From contig PLXU01000043.1 of NCBI GenBank assembly GCA_003151555.1, forward strand, positions 230 through 41,730: a stretch of DNA of 41,501 nucleotides, read 5' to 3'. The notes beneath the pieces were generated by a model. It worked only from the letters and a program-made list of their open reading frames with translations, had not been told where the DNA came from and made no database searches. Positions 33,939-40,773 of this stretch are shown here, piece after piece. Position numbers and translations under genes: made by a program. Within the stretch, counting starts at the first letter, position 1. Every line of letters starts with the position of its first letter. Source of the stretch: Acidimicrobiaceae bacterium (GTDB lineage Bacteria; Actinomycetota; Acidimicrobiia; Acidimicrobiales; RAAP-2).

Positions 33939-34367
33939 CTATGGATTTGTTTTCTCTTCTTCGATTCGCCAGCGCATTCGTTCGAGCAAGTCGCTGGTTG
34001 AGACGCCCGGAGTGTACGGGACCGTCCGAAAGATACCTCTCTCCATCGCGACTCCATACATCTTTGTGGCACTCGCGAGATCAAAATCGTCTCCGTGCAC
34101 GACCAGGTCGATTCGGTGGGTCGTCAGCCACTGCTCGTCGAGCACCATGGGGGCGTTTGCCAGCACTTCGTCTACGTAGCGACAGCCGGCTACCACCGCC
34201 ATTCGCTCTTGCATTGTCATAATCGGGCGCCGCTTGTACCCCTCCACGGTTTCGTCGGAATGCACGCCCACGACTAACTCGTCGCCCAGTTCGCGTGCCT
34301 GACGAAGGAACTGAACATGGCCACCATGGAAGAGGTCAGCCACCATGTCCACGTAGACCCGGGTCAC
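33939..34367 (-). CDS. cytidylyltransferase-like protein (predicted CTP:2-aminoethylphosphonate cytidylyltransferase)
   Basis: This 142-residue protein belongs to the HxGH nucleotidyltransferase superfamily: HGGH at residues 14-17, then QARELGDELVVGVHSDE, RMAVVAGCRYVDEV, and the C-terminal RTVPYTPGVSTSDLLERM that stands in place of the RTxGISTT motif. Relatives activate glycerol-3-phosphate, phosphoethanolamine or phosphocholine with CTP. As the last gene of a phosphonate operon it most likely makes CMP-2-aminoethylphosphonate, like PntC. It overlaps the transaminase gene by 4 bases. The head-group transferase that would use the product is not in the window. Confidence 0.85.
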   Translation of the reverse strand: MTRVYVDMVADLFHGGHVQFLRQARELGDELVVGVHSDETVEGYKRRPIMTMQERMAVVAGCRYVDEVLANAPMVLDEQWLTTHRIDLVVHGDDFDLASATKMYGVAMERGIFRTVPYTPGVSTSDLLERMRWRIEEEKTNP

Positions 34368-35392
34368 GACGACAGGACTCTGAAGAGATCCTCGATCACT
34401 TCTTCATTCATTGACGCCCCCATATTCGCGACCCGAAAGATCTCACTGCGTAGCTCCTGCTGGCCGTGGTAGATAACGAAGCCGTGCTCGAGTGCCTTCG
34501 TGAACAGCTGATCGGGATCGCGCCCCGCCAATCGGAAGGACGTCAATACCCAAGAGCGATGCTCCTCCTCGAGCAGCGGTTCAAAGTGACGAGATCCGGC
34601 CGTCCAGACGGCACCCACCATCCTGCGATAGCGGCCCGGTCGATCCTCAGACTCGAATATGTCCAACGCGCAATCCAGGGCGATCATCGCTTGGACGTGA
34701 GGCGTACCGGGCAGCGCGTCGGCGTACGTGGTCACGTCGAGCACCGGCACGGTTGGGAAGGAGCGTAGATCGCGTCTCCAGATCACCCCGCCGATGCCGA
34801 GAAGCGACTCCAGGCATTTGCCACTATTGAAGCAAATCACGTCAGCGTCGCGACTTATCTCGTGCACACCGATCGAACTTACCGCGTCGACGAAGAGACG
34901 CGCGCTGTAGCGCTGGGCGAGCCGCGCGACGTCGTCAATCGGGTTGAGGATCCCGGTGGTCGTTTCGTGGTGGACCGTTCCAATCCATTCCGGCTTCAGA
35001 TCTTGGACAGCTTTCTCCAACGCCTGCAGGTCGAAGGGCGTACCGATGCCGAACGAACAGACGTGCACTTGAGCACCTTCGAGCATGGACAGCGTGCGCG
35101 CGAGACGTTGGCAATAAAGTCCGTTATCGACAATCAGTACTTTCCCCCGAACGAAGGTCGCGAGACCTGCGTCGACGGCGAGACTGCCCGATCCGTGCAT
35201 GAGACTCAGCGCGAACTGATTCGGGTCAATGCCCAGATTGGTCATCAGGCGAGAACGCACGCGGTCCTGGAGTTGCTCGAACTCAGGTTGACGGTGGCAC
35301 AACTCGACGTTGAACAGGTTCTCTTTGATGCGACGATCGAGATTGACGGGTCCTGGATTGAAAAGTATCTGCTCGCGCGGTGTTAACGGCAT
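34364..35392 (-). CDS. 2-aminoethylphosphonate:pyruvate transaminase-like aminotransferase
   Basis: This is a 342-residue class V PLP aminotransferase read from MPLTPREQILFNPGPVN; an ATG 12 codons upstream (at 35428) is also possible and would overlap the decarboxylase gene. PhnW-type features are NPGPVN, NVELCHRQPEFEQL, MHGSGSLAVDAGL, HHETTTGILNPID, FVDAVSSIGVHEI and the PLP lysine in FNSGKCLES. PhnW interconverts 2-aminoethylphosphonate and phosphonoacetaldehyde. Next to phosphonopyruvate decarboxylase genes it should run in the biosynthetic direction, forming aminoethylphosphonate. Confidence 0.9.
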   Translation of the reverse strand: MPLTPREQILFNPGPVNLDRRIKENLFNVELCHRQPEFEQLQDRVRSRLMTNLGIDPNQFALSLMHGSGSLAVDAGLATFVRGKVLIVDNGLYCQRLARTLSMLEGAQVHVCSFGIGTPFDLQALEKAVQDLKPEWIGTVHHETTTGILNPIDDVARLAQRYSARLFVDAVSSIGVHEISRDADVICFNSGKCLESLLGIGGVIWRRDLRSFPTVPVLDVTTYADALPGTPHVQAMIALDCALDIFESEDRPGRYRRMVGAVWTAGSRHFEPLLEEEHRSWVLTSFRLAGRDPDQLFTKALEHGFVIYHGQQELRSEIFRVANMGASMNEEVIEDLFRVLSS

Positions 35393-35402
35393 ATCCGCGT
35401 CA

Positions 35403-35942
35403 TTACACTTCCGCCGTCGAGACGCCATGAGCGCCGCGAATTGCCCGCCTTACGCGTTGGCTGTTTTCTTCCGGTGTCATGCCCACCCGCGGCGGCCGTC
35501 CATCCTTGGAAATCTTGATGATCTCTGTCACTCCGGGATACGACTTTTCCAAAGGGGCGCACGGCTGGCCACCAACTGATTCATGGCAACCGTTGTCGAG
35601 GACGTAATGATAAAGATTCGTGGGGCCCTTATCACGCAGGGTGTGCGTCGTTCCCATGCTCATGAGTAGCGACCCGTCCCCATTGATCACGACAACGTCA
35701 AGAGGAGTGTTCAGAGCTATTCCCAGGCCAATGGCTGGCGCCAAGCCCATGCTGCCCTGCATGAAGAAGACGTCGTAGTCCTCGCCCGTCTCAGCGAACA
35801 CCGCCCGACTCACGAAGCCGGTGGAAGCGACGTAGAGGGCTTTACGACCATGGTGATCCAAGATCCCGCGAATCGCCTGTGCCCGGGTCTTGACTTGAGG
35901 GCTCGTCTTCGCTGAATCGGGCTTCTCGCGTTCATCCTTCAT
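35403..35942 (-). CDS. phosphonopyruvate decarboxylase, beta (ThDP-binding) subunit
   Basis: The protein has 179 residues from the ATG that overlaps the alpha gene by 11 bases; a longer in-frame start would add an unlikely Cys/Ser-rich extension. It carries FMQGSMGLAPAIGLGIAL and the ThDP-Mg motif NGDGSLLMSMGTTHTL ... VLDN. It then has NGCHESVGGQ, the signature seen in phosphonopyruvate decarboxylases rather than sulfopyruvate decarboxylases, which usually read N-x-YGSTGGQ. Ppd is normally one chain of about 380 residues; here it is split, in the style of sulfopyruvate decarboxylase ComD/ComE. It would decarboxylate phosphonopyruvate to phosphonoacetaldehyde. Confidence 0.88.
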   Translation of the reverse strand: MKDEREKPDSAKTSPQVKTRAQAIRGILDHHGRKALYVASTGFVSRAVFAETGEDYDVFFMQGSMGLAPAIGLGIALNTPLDVVVINGDGSLLMSMGTTHTLRDKGPTNLYHYVLDNGCHESVGGQPCAPLEKSYPGVTEIIKISKDGRPPRVGMTPEENSQRVRRAIRGAHGVSTAEV

Positions 35943-36345
35943 TGTTCTCACCCGCGACGAGAATGAAATTGTCCCAACCCAACAGCTCGAGCAGTGATTG
36001 GTCGATGTCACCCATGACCCGATGCTGGGGAAGGGTATGGCGGTGGCCCACTACCAGAAGCAAATCTATTTCGTGGGGGATACACAAGGAAGCCAGGGGG
36101 TTGATCGTATGCCCCAAACCCGCGTTCTGAAGGTACACGCAAGATTTCACACCTGCCAATGAAGCACCGGCGGCGATAGCGACAGCTTCCGCTTCCCATG
36201 TAGCGGTGACGTGGCGATCAGGCGGCAATTGAGCCAGATCGGAAATGAATCCCTTAAGTCCACTGTCCGGCACTCCCGTAAAGAATTCATAGCCGTCGGC
36301 CAAAAGACTTTCGAGCAGCCCGCTATCGGACGTAACGATCTTCAT
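35932..36345 (-). CDS. phosphonopyruvate decarboxylase, alpha (pyrimidine-domain) subunit
   Basis: This 137-residue protein equals the N-terminal domain of phosphonopyruvate decarboxylase: FFTGVPDSGLKGFISDL, the activating Glu51 in TWEAEAVAIAAGASLAG, and VYLQNAGLGHTINPLASL. In one-chain Ppd this Glu contacts the ThDP pyrimidine. It overlaps the PEP mutase-like gene by 23 bases and the beta gene by 11 bases, so the subunits are made together. GAGAGAG precedes the ATG. Confidence 0.88.
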   Translation of the reverse strand: MKIVTSDSGLLESLLADGYEFFTGVPDSGLKGFISDLAQLPPDRHVTATWEAEAVAIAAGASLAGVKSCVYLQNAGLGHTINPLASLCIPHEIDLLLVVGHRHTLPQHRVMGDIDQSLLELLGWDNFILVAGENNEG

Positions 36346-37201
36346 TCTCTCTCAACTCATCCACGTAGATGATTCGGAAGACTTCGTCCATGCTAACTAC
36401 CTCGTCATTCGCGTCGGCCAGTCTCTTGTTTTTCATCAAGAGGCCGAACGTTTCTTGGAGTGCCTTGACTTGAGCGCGAATTCCGTAATTGGCGAAGATT
36501 ATTAGTTTGAACCCAGCATCATCCAGGGCTTGGTAACTAATGGTGTTATAGGTAGTTGGAACGCATACAAGTGGCCTGGTCTCGGTCTTGTACCACGTCT
36601 CCGCGAACTCGAGAATGGGTTCGGAGTCGGTTCCCTTGTGGTGGATCAGAATGCCCTCTGCACCCTCGTCGGCGTACTCCTTCGCCCGTTCCAATGCCAC
36701 CTTCATGCCGAGGCCCTTTATCAGTGCCTCAGTACGGGCAATCACGGCAAAGCCGGTGTCCGTTCGCTGCTCCAACGAAGCTTGAATTTTGCCGCGAAAT
36801 GTGCTCGACTTCTCGAGTTCTTGTTGCATTCCATCGTAAAACGAGCATCTCTTGGGGAAGATGTTGTCCTCTATGCAAATGCCACTCGCCCCAACCTTTT
36901 CGAATTCTCGGACCAATCGAATCGTATTGATGGCATTACCACCTCCAGCATTACCGTCGACCAGGACTGGAATCTTGACTCGATCGACGATCTTGGATAC
37001 GACCTCGACGTAGTCTTCAGGGCCGAGAATGTCGGCATCGGGAAGTCGTGCCGCCGCGTGGACTTCGAAACTCGAAATCCATAGCCCGTCAACACCCGCC
37101 TCCTCGGCGATCTTCGCGCCTAGGGCATTGTGGACGCCCATCAAAACAGAGGCGTGTTCTCCTCGTAAGAGTTCGAGAATTGTCGTGTCTGGATGGATCA
37201 C
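36323..37201 (-). CDS. phosphoenolpyruvate mutase-like protein with divergent active-site signature
   Basis: This 292-residue isocitrate lyase/PEP mutase superfamily protein starts at GTG. The overall match to PEP mutase is good (GVHNALGAKIAEEAGVDGLW, FAVIARTEALIKGLGM, VPTTYNTISYQALDDAGF), and Asp55 and Asp82 align with metal or substrate Asp residues. The signature EDKxxxxxNS reads EDNIFPKRCS (111-120): the first Lys is Asn113, the Asn is Cys119, while Lys117 and Ser120 remain. DxD in the metal loop reads DGN (82-84). The KRC triplet recalls KRCGH of methylisocitrate lyases. Context still makes phosphonopyruvate formation from PEP the best guess, since decarboxylase, transaminase and cytidylyltransferase follow. 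Confidence 0.82.
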   Translation of the reverse strand: MIHPDTTILELLRGEHASVLMGVHNALGAKIAEEAGVDGLWISSFEVHAAARLPDADILGPEDYVEVVSKIVDRVKIPVLVDGNAGGGNAINTIRLVREFEKVGASGICIEDNIFPKRCSFYDGMQQELEKSSTFRGKIQASLEQRTDTGFAVIARTEALIKGLGMKVALERAKEYADEGAEGILIHHKGTDSEPILEFAETWYKTETRPLVCVPTTYNTISYQALDDAGFKLIIFANYGIRAQVKALQETFGLLMKNKRLADANDEVVSMDEVFRIIYVDELRENEDRYVR

Positions 37202-37221
37202 TGATTGAACCGGCCTTCCGC

Positions 37222-37268
37222 TGCCTAAGAGTTGGACACCATTCTAGGCAGTTGTTCCAGAGCCCCAA
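37222..37268 (-). promoter_or_regulatory. predicted promoter and inverted repeat of the phosphonate operon
   Basis: On the minus strand TTGGGG (37263-37268), 16 bases, then TAGAAT (37241-37246) forms a plausible -35/-10 pair upstream of the GTG at 37201. An inverted repeat TGCCTA (37222-37227) / TAGGCA (37245-37250) overlaps the -10 box and may be an operator or a leader hairpin. Confidence 0.4.
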
Positions 37269-37329
37269 TAGCGAAGCTGAATGGTGAAAGTTCGATCAAA
37301 CTGAGAAGCTACGAACGGCGTATCGACGG

Positions 37330-37710
37330 TTGCACGGCCACCTCGACGCGAGCCAGGCAGTTATTGACTCCTTGCAAAATGATAATTCAGATAACCCCAA
37401 TCTCTTTGGTGACTCTGCTGGCGCCGAGCCCGACCACAGAAAGCGGGGGCCCGACACCAACGAGACCTCGATCCCTGAAATACCGAAGGTGGAGTGGACA
37501 CCTGGGCAAGGCATCCTTACGAGCCTTTGGAAGAGAATGCATTCAATTGAGCGAAGCACGCTCACTTCGTATCAAGTCATCACTCAAGACATTGAGTACA
37601 TGATTGCTCTCAACCGCCATCACGATAGGTGGTTTACTGCCGTCGTCGAGTTACGACAGTGCTGCGACAGCGAGAAGTGGCAAACAGGAGCGAATGGTGG
37701 CGAACAGTAG
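37330..37710 (+). CDS. hypothetical protein inside the putative island
   Basis: A 126-residue frame opens at TTG, without a good ribosome site, and stays open upstream to 37288. The translation is mixed polar with IPEIPKVEWTPGQ and a helical C-terminus (HSIERSTLTSYQVITQDIEYMIALNRHHDRW). No family is recognised. The composition is plausible for a real protein, but the lack of ATG or GTG suggests a truncated or decaying gene. It diverges from the phosphonate operon. Confidence 0.3.
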   Translation: MHGHLDASQAVIDSLQNDNSDNPNLFGDSAGAEPDHRKRGPDTNETSIPEIPKVEWTPGQGILTSLWKRMHSIERSTLTSYQVITQDIEYMIALNRHHDRWFTAVVELRQCCDSEKWQTGANGGEQ

Positions 37711-37768
37711 CGAAAGCCAACGTCAGTGGTTGCAATGACTTTTTCAGTCGTAGCAACAAGATCAAGCC

Positions 37769-37842
37769 TGGAGCGGGCGACGAGAATCGAACTCGCGTTC
37801 TCAGCTTGGGAAGCTGATGTTCTACCGCTGAACTACACCCGC
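37769..37842 (-). tRNA. tRNA-Gly (anticodon CCC)
   Basis: On the minus strand the acceptor stem GCGGGTG pairs with CGCCCGC. The anticodon arm is TCAGC-TTCCCAA-GCTGA with anticodon CCC, the T-arm is CGAGT-TCGATTC-TCG, the discriminator is T as usual for tRNA-Gly, and CCA is encoded (37769-37771). The total length is 74 with CCA. Its 3' half is repeated in degenerate form at 33570-33640, and the intervening DNA holds the phosphonate operon. Confidence 0.95.
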
Positions 37843-37942
37843 GCGTATTTAATGGTACTGCCCGGCTCAATCGTCGCTTGAGGTGCCTAACGGCCCGGTA
37901 GTTGGGACCGGCCGGCGGCGTGGGACTATCGTTGCCAAGGTT

Positions 37943-38509
37943 ATGGTGCTCTCCGATCGATCCATCAAAGAGGCTCTCGAGCAAGGTCGAATCATCATTG
38001 AACCGTTGAACGACGACTGCATTCAGCCTTCCTCGGTGGACCTACATATTGATCAACTATTTCGGGTATTTCGAAATCACTCGCAACGGGTGATCGACGT
38101 GCGCGAAGCCCAAGAAGACCTGACCGAACTCATCGACGTCGGCACCTCCGATCCCATGATTTTGCACCCCGGTGAGTTTCTGCTCGGCTCGACGATCGAG
38201 CGGGTAGCCCTGCCCAATGACTTGGTCGCCCGGCTCGAGGGAAAGAGTTCGCTCGGCCGCCTCGGCCTTCTGATTCACTCGACGGCGGGCTTCGTGGACG
38301 CCGGATGGGACGGCCACCTCACGCTGGAACTTTCCAATGTCGCCAACCTGCCCATCACCCTCTATCCGGGCATGAAGATCGGACAGATCAGTTTCTTTGA
38401 AATGACGACACCGGCCGATCGACCCTACGGCGCGGCGGGCCTGGGCTCGAAGTACCGCGGTCAGCGCGGTCCGACGCCCAGTCGTTACTCAGAGAACTTC
38501 GAAAAGTAG
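37943..38509 (+). CDS. dcd: dCTP deaminase, possibly bifunctional dUTP-forming/dUTPase
   Basis: The protein has 188 residues from the ATG behind CCAAGG; an upstream in-frame ATG lacks a ribosome site. It has the trimeric dUTPase-like fold of Dcd: IQPSSVDLHI, VARLEGKSSLGRLGL with the catalytic region, HSTAGFVDAGWDGHLTLEL, and YPGMKIGQISF. The C-terminus KYRGQRGPTPSR covers the nucleotide. Dcd converts dCTP to dUTP. Actinobacterial relatives can also hydrolyse it to dUMP. It sits 100 bases from the divergent tRNA-Gly and is a housekeeping gene. Confidence 0.95.
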   Translation: MVLSDRSIKEALEQGRIIIEPLNDDCIQPSSVDLHIDQLFRVFRNHSQRVIDVREAQEDLTELIDVGTSDPMILHPGEFLLGSTIERVALPNDLVARLEGKSSLGRLGLLIHSTAGFVDAGWDGHLTLELSNVANLPITLYPGMKIGQISFFEMTTPADRPYGAAGLGSKYRGQRGPTPSRYSENFEK

Positions 38510-38546
38510 AAACCACGTCCGAACGACCCCAGGAGAGGAGAGACCG

Positions 38547-40664
38547 GTGTTAGCTCGCATCATCATCGGCCTCGCGATAACGGTGGTTTGTTTTGGCGCG
38601 GCCGGACGACGCTTCTACTGGCTCTCTCGTCTCATTCGCGCCGGCCAAGCCGCGCCGCGGCGCTGGCAGGGTTTTCGAAAGGTCAGCGAAGCTGAAGTCG
38701 TCGAGGTCGCCGGTCAGAGCAAGCTCCTCAAATGGACGGTGCCCGGTCTGGCCCATTTTTTCACGATGTGGGGCTTTACCATCCTGCTCACCACCATCAT
38801 CGAGGCGTACGGGTCGCTCTTTGACCGCGACTTTCACATTCCCTGGATCGGCCAGAGCAACTGGCTGGCCTTCACCGAAGACTTCTTCGCCGCGGCCGTG
38901 CTGGTCGCGCTGGTGGTTTTCACCATTATTCGTATCCAGAACGCGCCGTCGCGCAAGGACCGCGGTAGTCGTTTCTACGGCAGCCACCTGGGTGCCGCCT
39001 GGGCCGTACTGGGAATGATCGCGCTGGTTATCATCACCCTGCTCCTCTACCGAGGCGCCCAGATAGATACCGGCTACTTTCCCTTTGTGCATCGCGTCGT
39101 CGCTCGGGGGACGGCCACCTACACGAGTTCCATCCCGCTCGCGGCGTCGCCGTGGGCCTTCGCCAGCAAGATTGTCGCCAGTTGGCTGCAACCGTTGGGC
39201 ACCGGTGTCAACAGCGTGCTCGAGGCGATCTTCCTGATGGCCAACGTGGCCGTCATCAGCGGCTTCCTCGTCTTCGTCTCCTACTCCAAGCACCTGCACA
39301 TCTTCTTCGCGCCCGTCAATATCGGCGTCTCGCGTCGGCCCCGGGCGCTCGGCGGCCTCGATAAGACCCCCGATATGGATATGGACAACGTCAGCGAGGA
39401 CACGGTCTTCGGCGCGGGCAAGATGGAGGACTTCACTTGGAAGCAGATGCTGGACTTCGCCACCTGCACGGAGTGCGGGCGCTGCCAATCGGTCTGTCCG
39501 GCGTGGACCACCGGCAAGCCCCTGAGCCCCAAGTTGGTCATCATGGGGCTGCGCGAGAACATGTTTGCCTCGGCCGACCGGCTCTTGTCGGGCGCCAGCA
39601 ACGCCAACGTGGCCACGCTGGTGCCCACCACGATCGACCCCGATGTGCTCTGGTCGTGTACGACGTGCGGTGCCTGCGTCGAGGAGTGTCCGGTGGACAT
39701 TGAGCACGTCGACGCCATTATTGACATGCGTCGCTACGAAGTGCTGATGGAGTCGCGCTTTCCCTCCGAGGCCGGTCTCTTGCTGCGCAACATCGAGAAC
39801 CAGGGCGATCCGTGGGGTCTGGGCGCGTCTAAGCGCACCGACTGGCTGGCGTCGTTGGACTTCGAGGTGCCCGTCATCGACGGCATCATCCCCGAGGACG
39901 TCGAGTACCTCTACTGGGTGGGCTGCGCTGGATCGCTCGACGAGCGGGCCCGCAAGCAGGTGGTCTCCACCGCGCGAATGCTGCACCGCGCGGGCGTCAG
40001 CTTCGCGGTGCTGGGACCGCGCGAGTCGTGCACCGGCGACCCGGCGCGGCGCATGGGCAACGAGTACCTCTTCCAGGAGATGGCCAAGGCCAACATCGCC
40101 ACGCTGAACGAGGTGGGCGCCAAGAAGATCGTGGCCAGCTGCCCGCACTGCTTTAACACGATGAAGAACGAGTACCCCGGCCTGGGCGGCAACTACGAGA
40201 TGATCCACCACGCCGAACTGCTGAGCCACCTGGTCGCCGCGGGCCGCCTGGTGCCCGGCGTGGCCTACACCGGCACGGTGACGTACCACGACCCCTGTTA
40301 CCTGGGCCGGCACAACCGGATCTTCGATCAGCCGCGCAGCGTGCTGGACGCCATTCCCGGCGTCAAGCACGTGGAAATGCAGCGCTGTCGAGAAAAGGGC
40401 TTCTGCTGCGGGGCGGGCGGCGCTCGCATGTGGTTGGAAGAGAACATCGGCAAGCGCGTCAACATGGAACGCACCGAGGAGGCATTGGCCACCGGCGCCG
40501 ACACCGTCTCGACGGCCTGCCCGTTCTGCATGATCATGCTCGACGACGCCGTCAAGGCCAACGGCCGGGGCGACGATGTCTCGGTCATGGACATTTCTCA
40601 GGTGGTGGAGCGCTCGTTGATGGCTTCGGCGACCCCGAGTCCGCCCGAGAGCCCAAATTCGTAG
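38547..40664 (+). CDS. membrane-bound Fe-S oxidoreductase, EtfD/Rv0338c-like
   Basis: This 705-residue protein starts at GTG behind GGAGAGGAGAG. The first 250 residues form about five or six membrane segments of the NarI-like type. Next come two [4Fe-4S] motifs, CTECGRCQSVCPAW and CTTCGACVEECPVDIEH, and two heterodisulfide-reductase-type Cys-rich domains (ESCTGDPARR with SCPHCFN; YHDPCYLGRHN with FCCGAGGARMW and TACPFC). The related mycobacterial Rv0338c (EtfD) passes electrons from electron-transferring flavoprotein to the membrane during beta-oxidation. It is shorter than Rv0338c (about 880 residues). A similar role would serve the acyl-CoA metabolism seen in this window. Confidence 0.9.
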   Translation: MLARIIIGLAITVVCFGAAGRRFYWLSRLIRAGQAAPRRWQGFRKVSEAEVVEVAGQSKLLKWTVPGLAHFFTMWGFTILLTTIIEAYGSLFDRDFHIPWIGQSNWLAFTEDFFAAAVLVALVVFTIIRIQNAPSRKDRGSRFYGSHLGAAWAVLGMIALVIITLLLYRGAQIDTGYFPFVHRVVARGTATYTSSIPLAASPWAFASKIVASWLQPLGTGVNSVLEAIFLMANVAVISGFLVFVSYSKHLHIFFAPVNIGVSRRPRALGGLDKTPDMDMDNVSEDTVFGAGKMEDFTWKQMLDFATCTECGRCQSVCPAWTTGKPLSPKLVIMGLRENMFASADRLLSGASNANVATLVPTTIDPDVLWSCTTCGACVEECPVDIEHVDAIIDMRRYEVLMESRFPSEAGLLLRNIENQGDPWGLGASKRTDWLASLDFEVPVIDGIIPEDVEYLYWVGCAGSLDERARKQVVSTARMLHRAGVSFAVLGPRESCTGDPARRMGNEYLFQEMAKANIATLNEVGAKKIVASCPHCFNTMKNEYPGLGGNYEMIHHAELLSHLVAAGRLVPGVAYTGTVTYHDPCYLGRHNRIFDQPRSVLDAIPGVKHVEMQRCREKGFCCGAGGARMWLEENIGKRVNMERTEEALATGADTVSTACPFCMIMLDDAVKANGRGDDVSVMDISQVVERSLMASATPSPPESPNS

Positions 40665-40702
40665 TTCATACGCCCGAAACACGTTCCTAACCGTTCTGAA
40701 AT
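40665..40702 (+). promoter_or_regulatory. GlnR-like four-half-site operator upstream of amt
   Basis: TTCAT-N6-GAAAC-N6-CTAAC-N6-GAAAT matches the actinobacterial GlnR box gTnAc-n6-GaAAc repeated twice, with exact 6-base spacings throughout. It begins immediately after the stop of the Fe-S oxidoreductase gene and lies about 70 bases before the ammonium transporter start. This is a classic nitrogen-control target. The first half-site is the weakest. Confidence 0.6.
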
Positions 40703-40773
40703 CCTCGGTAGGAAAAATGGTGCCAACCACCTGAGGTCAGCGCCGCCCTCTCCTAGTTACTGAAGGAGTGCAC

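Larger units (their letters stand above)
33570..37814. mobile_element. putative tRNA-Gly-inserted genomic island carrying phosphonate genes
   Basis: The segment is bounded by imperfect direct repeats of the tRNA-Gly(CCC) 3' half. The intact tRNA at the right end has its 3' end facing the island. Base composition inside, notably 36350-37770, is visibly lower in GC than in the flanking dcd and SDR genes. No integrase is recognised, so the element would be non-autonomous or decayed. The repeats are about 79 percent identical, which implies an old event if this interpretation holds. Confidence 0.45.

Noticed and set aside
35403..36345. Sulfopyruvate decarboxylase ComD/ComE as the identity of the split enzyme
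   Set aside because: The beta subunit has NGCHESVGGQ, typical of phosphonopyruvate decarboxylase, and the neighbours are phosphonate genes; the split alone is not diagnostic.
38550..40730. A 726-codon open frame antisense to the Fe-S oxidoreductase gene
   Set aside because: Its translation is Arg/His/Gly/Ala-rich without domains, and the sense frame has all expected Fe-S motifs; it is a high-GC shadow.
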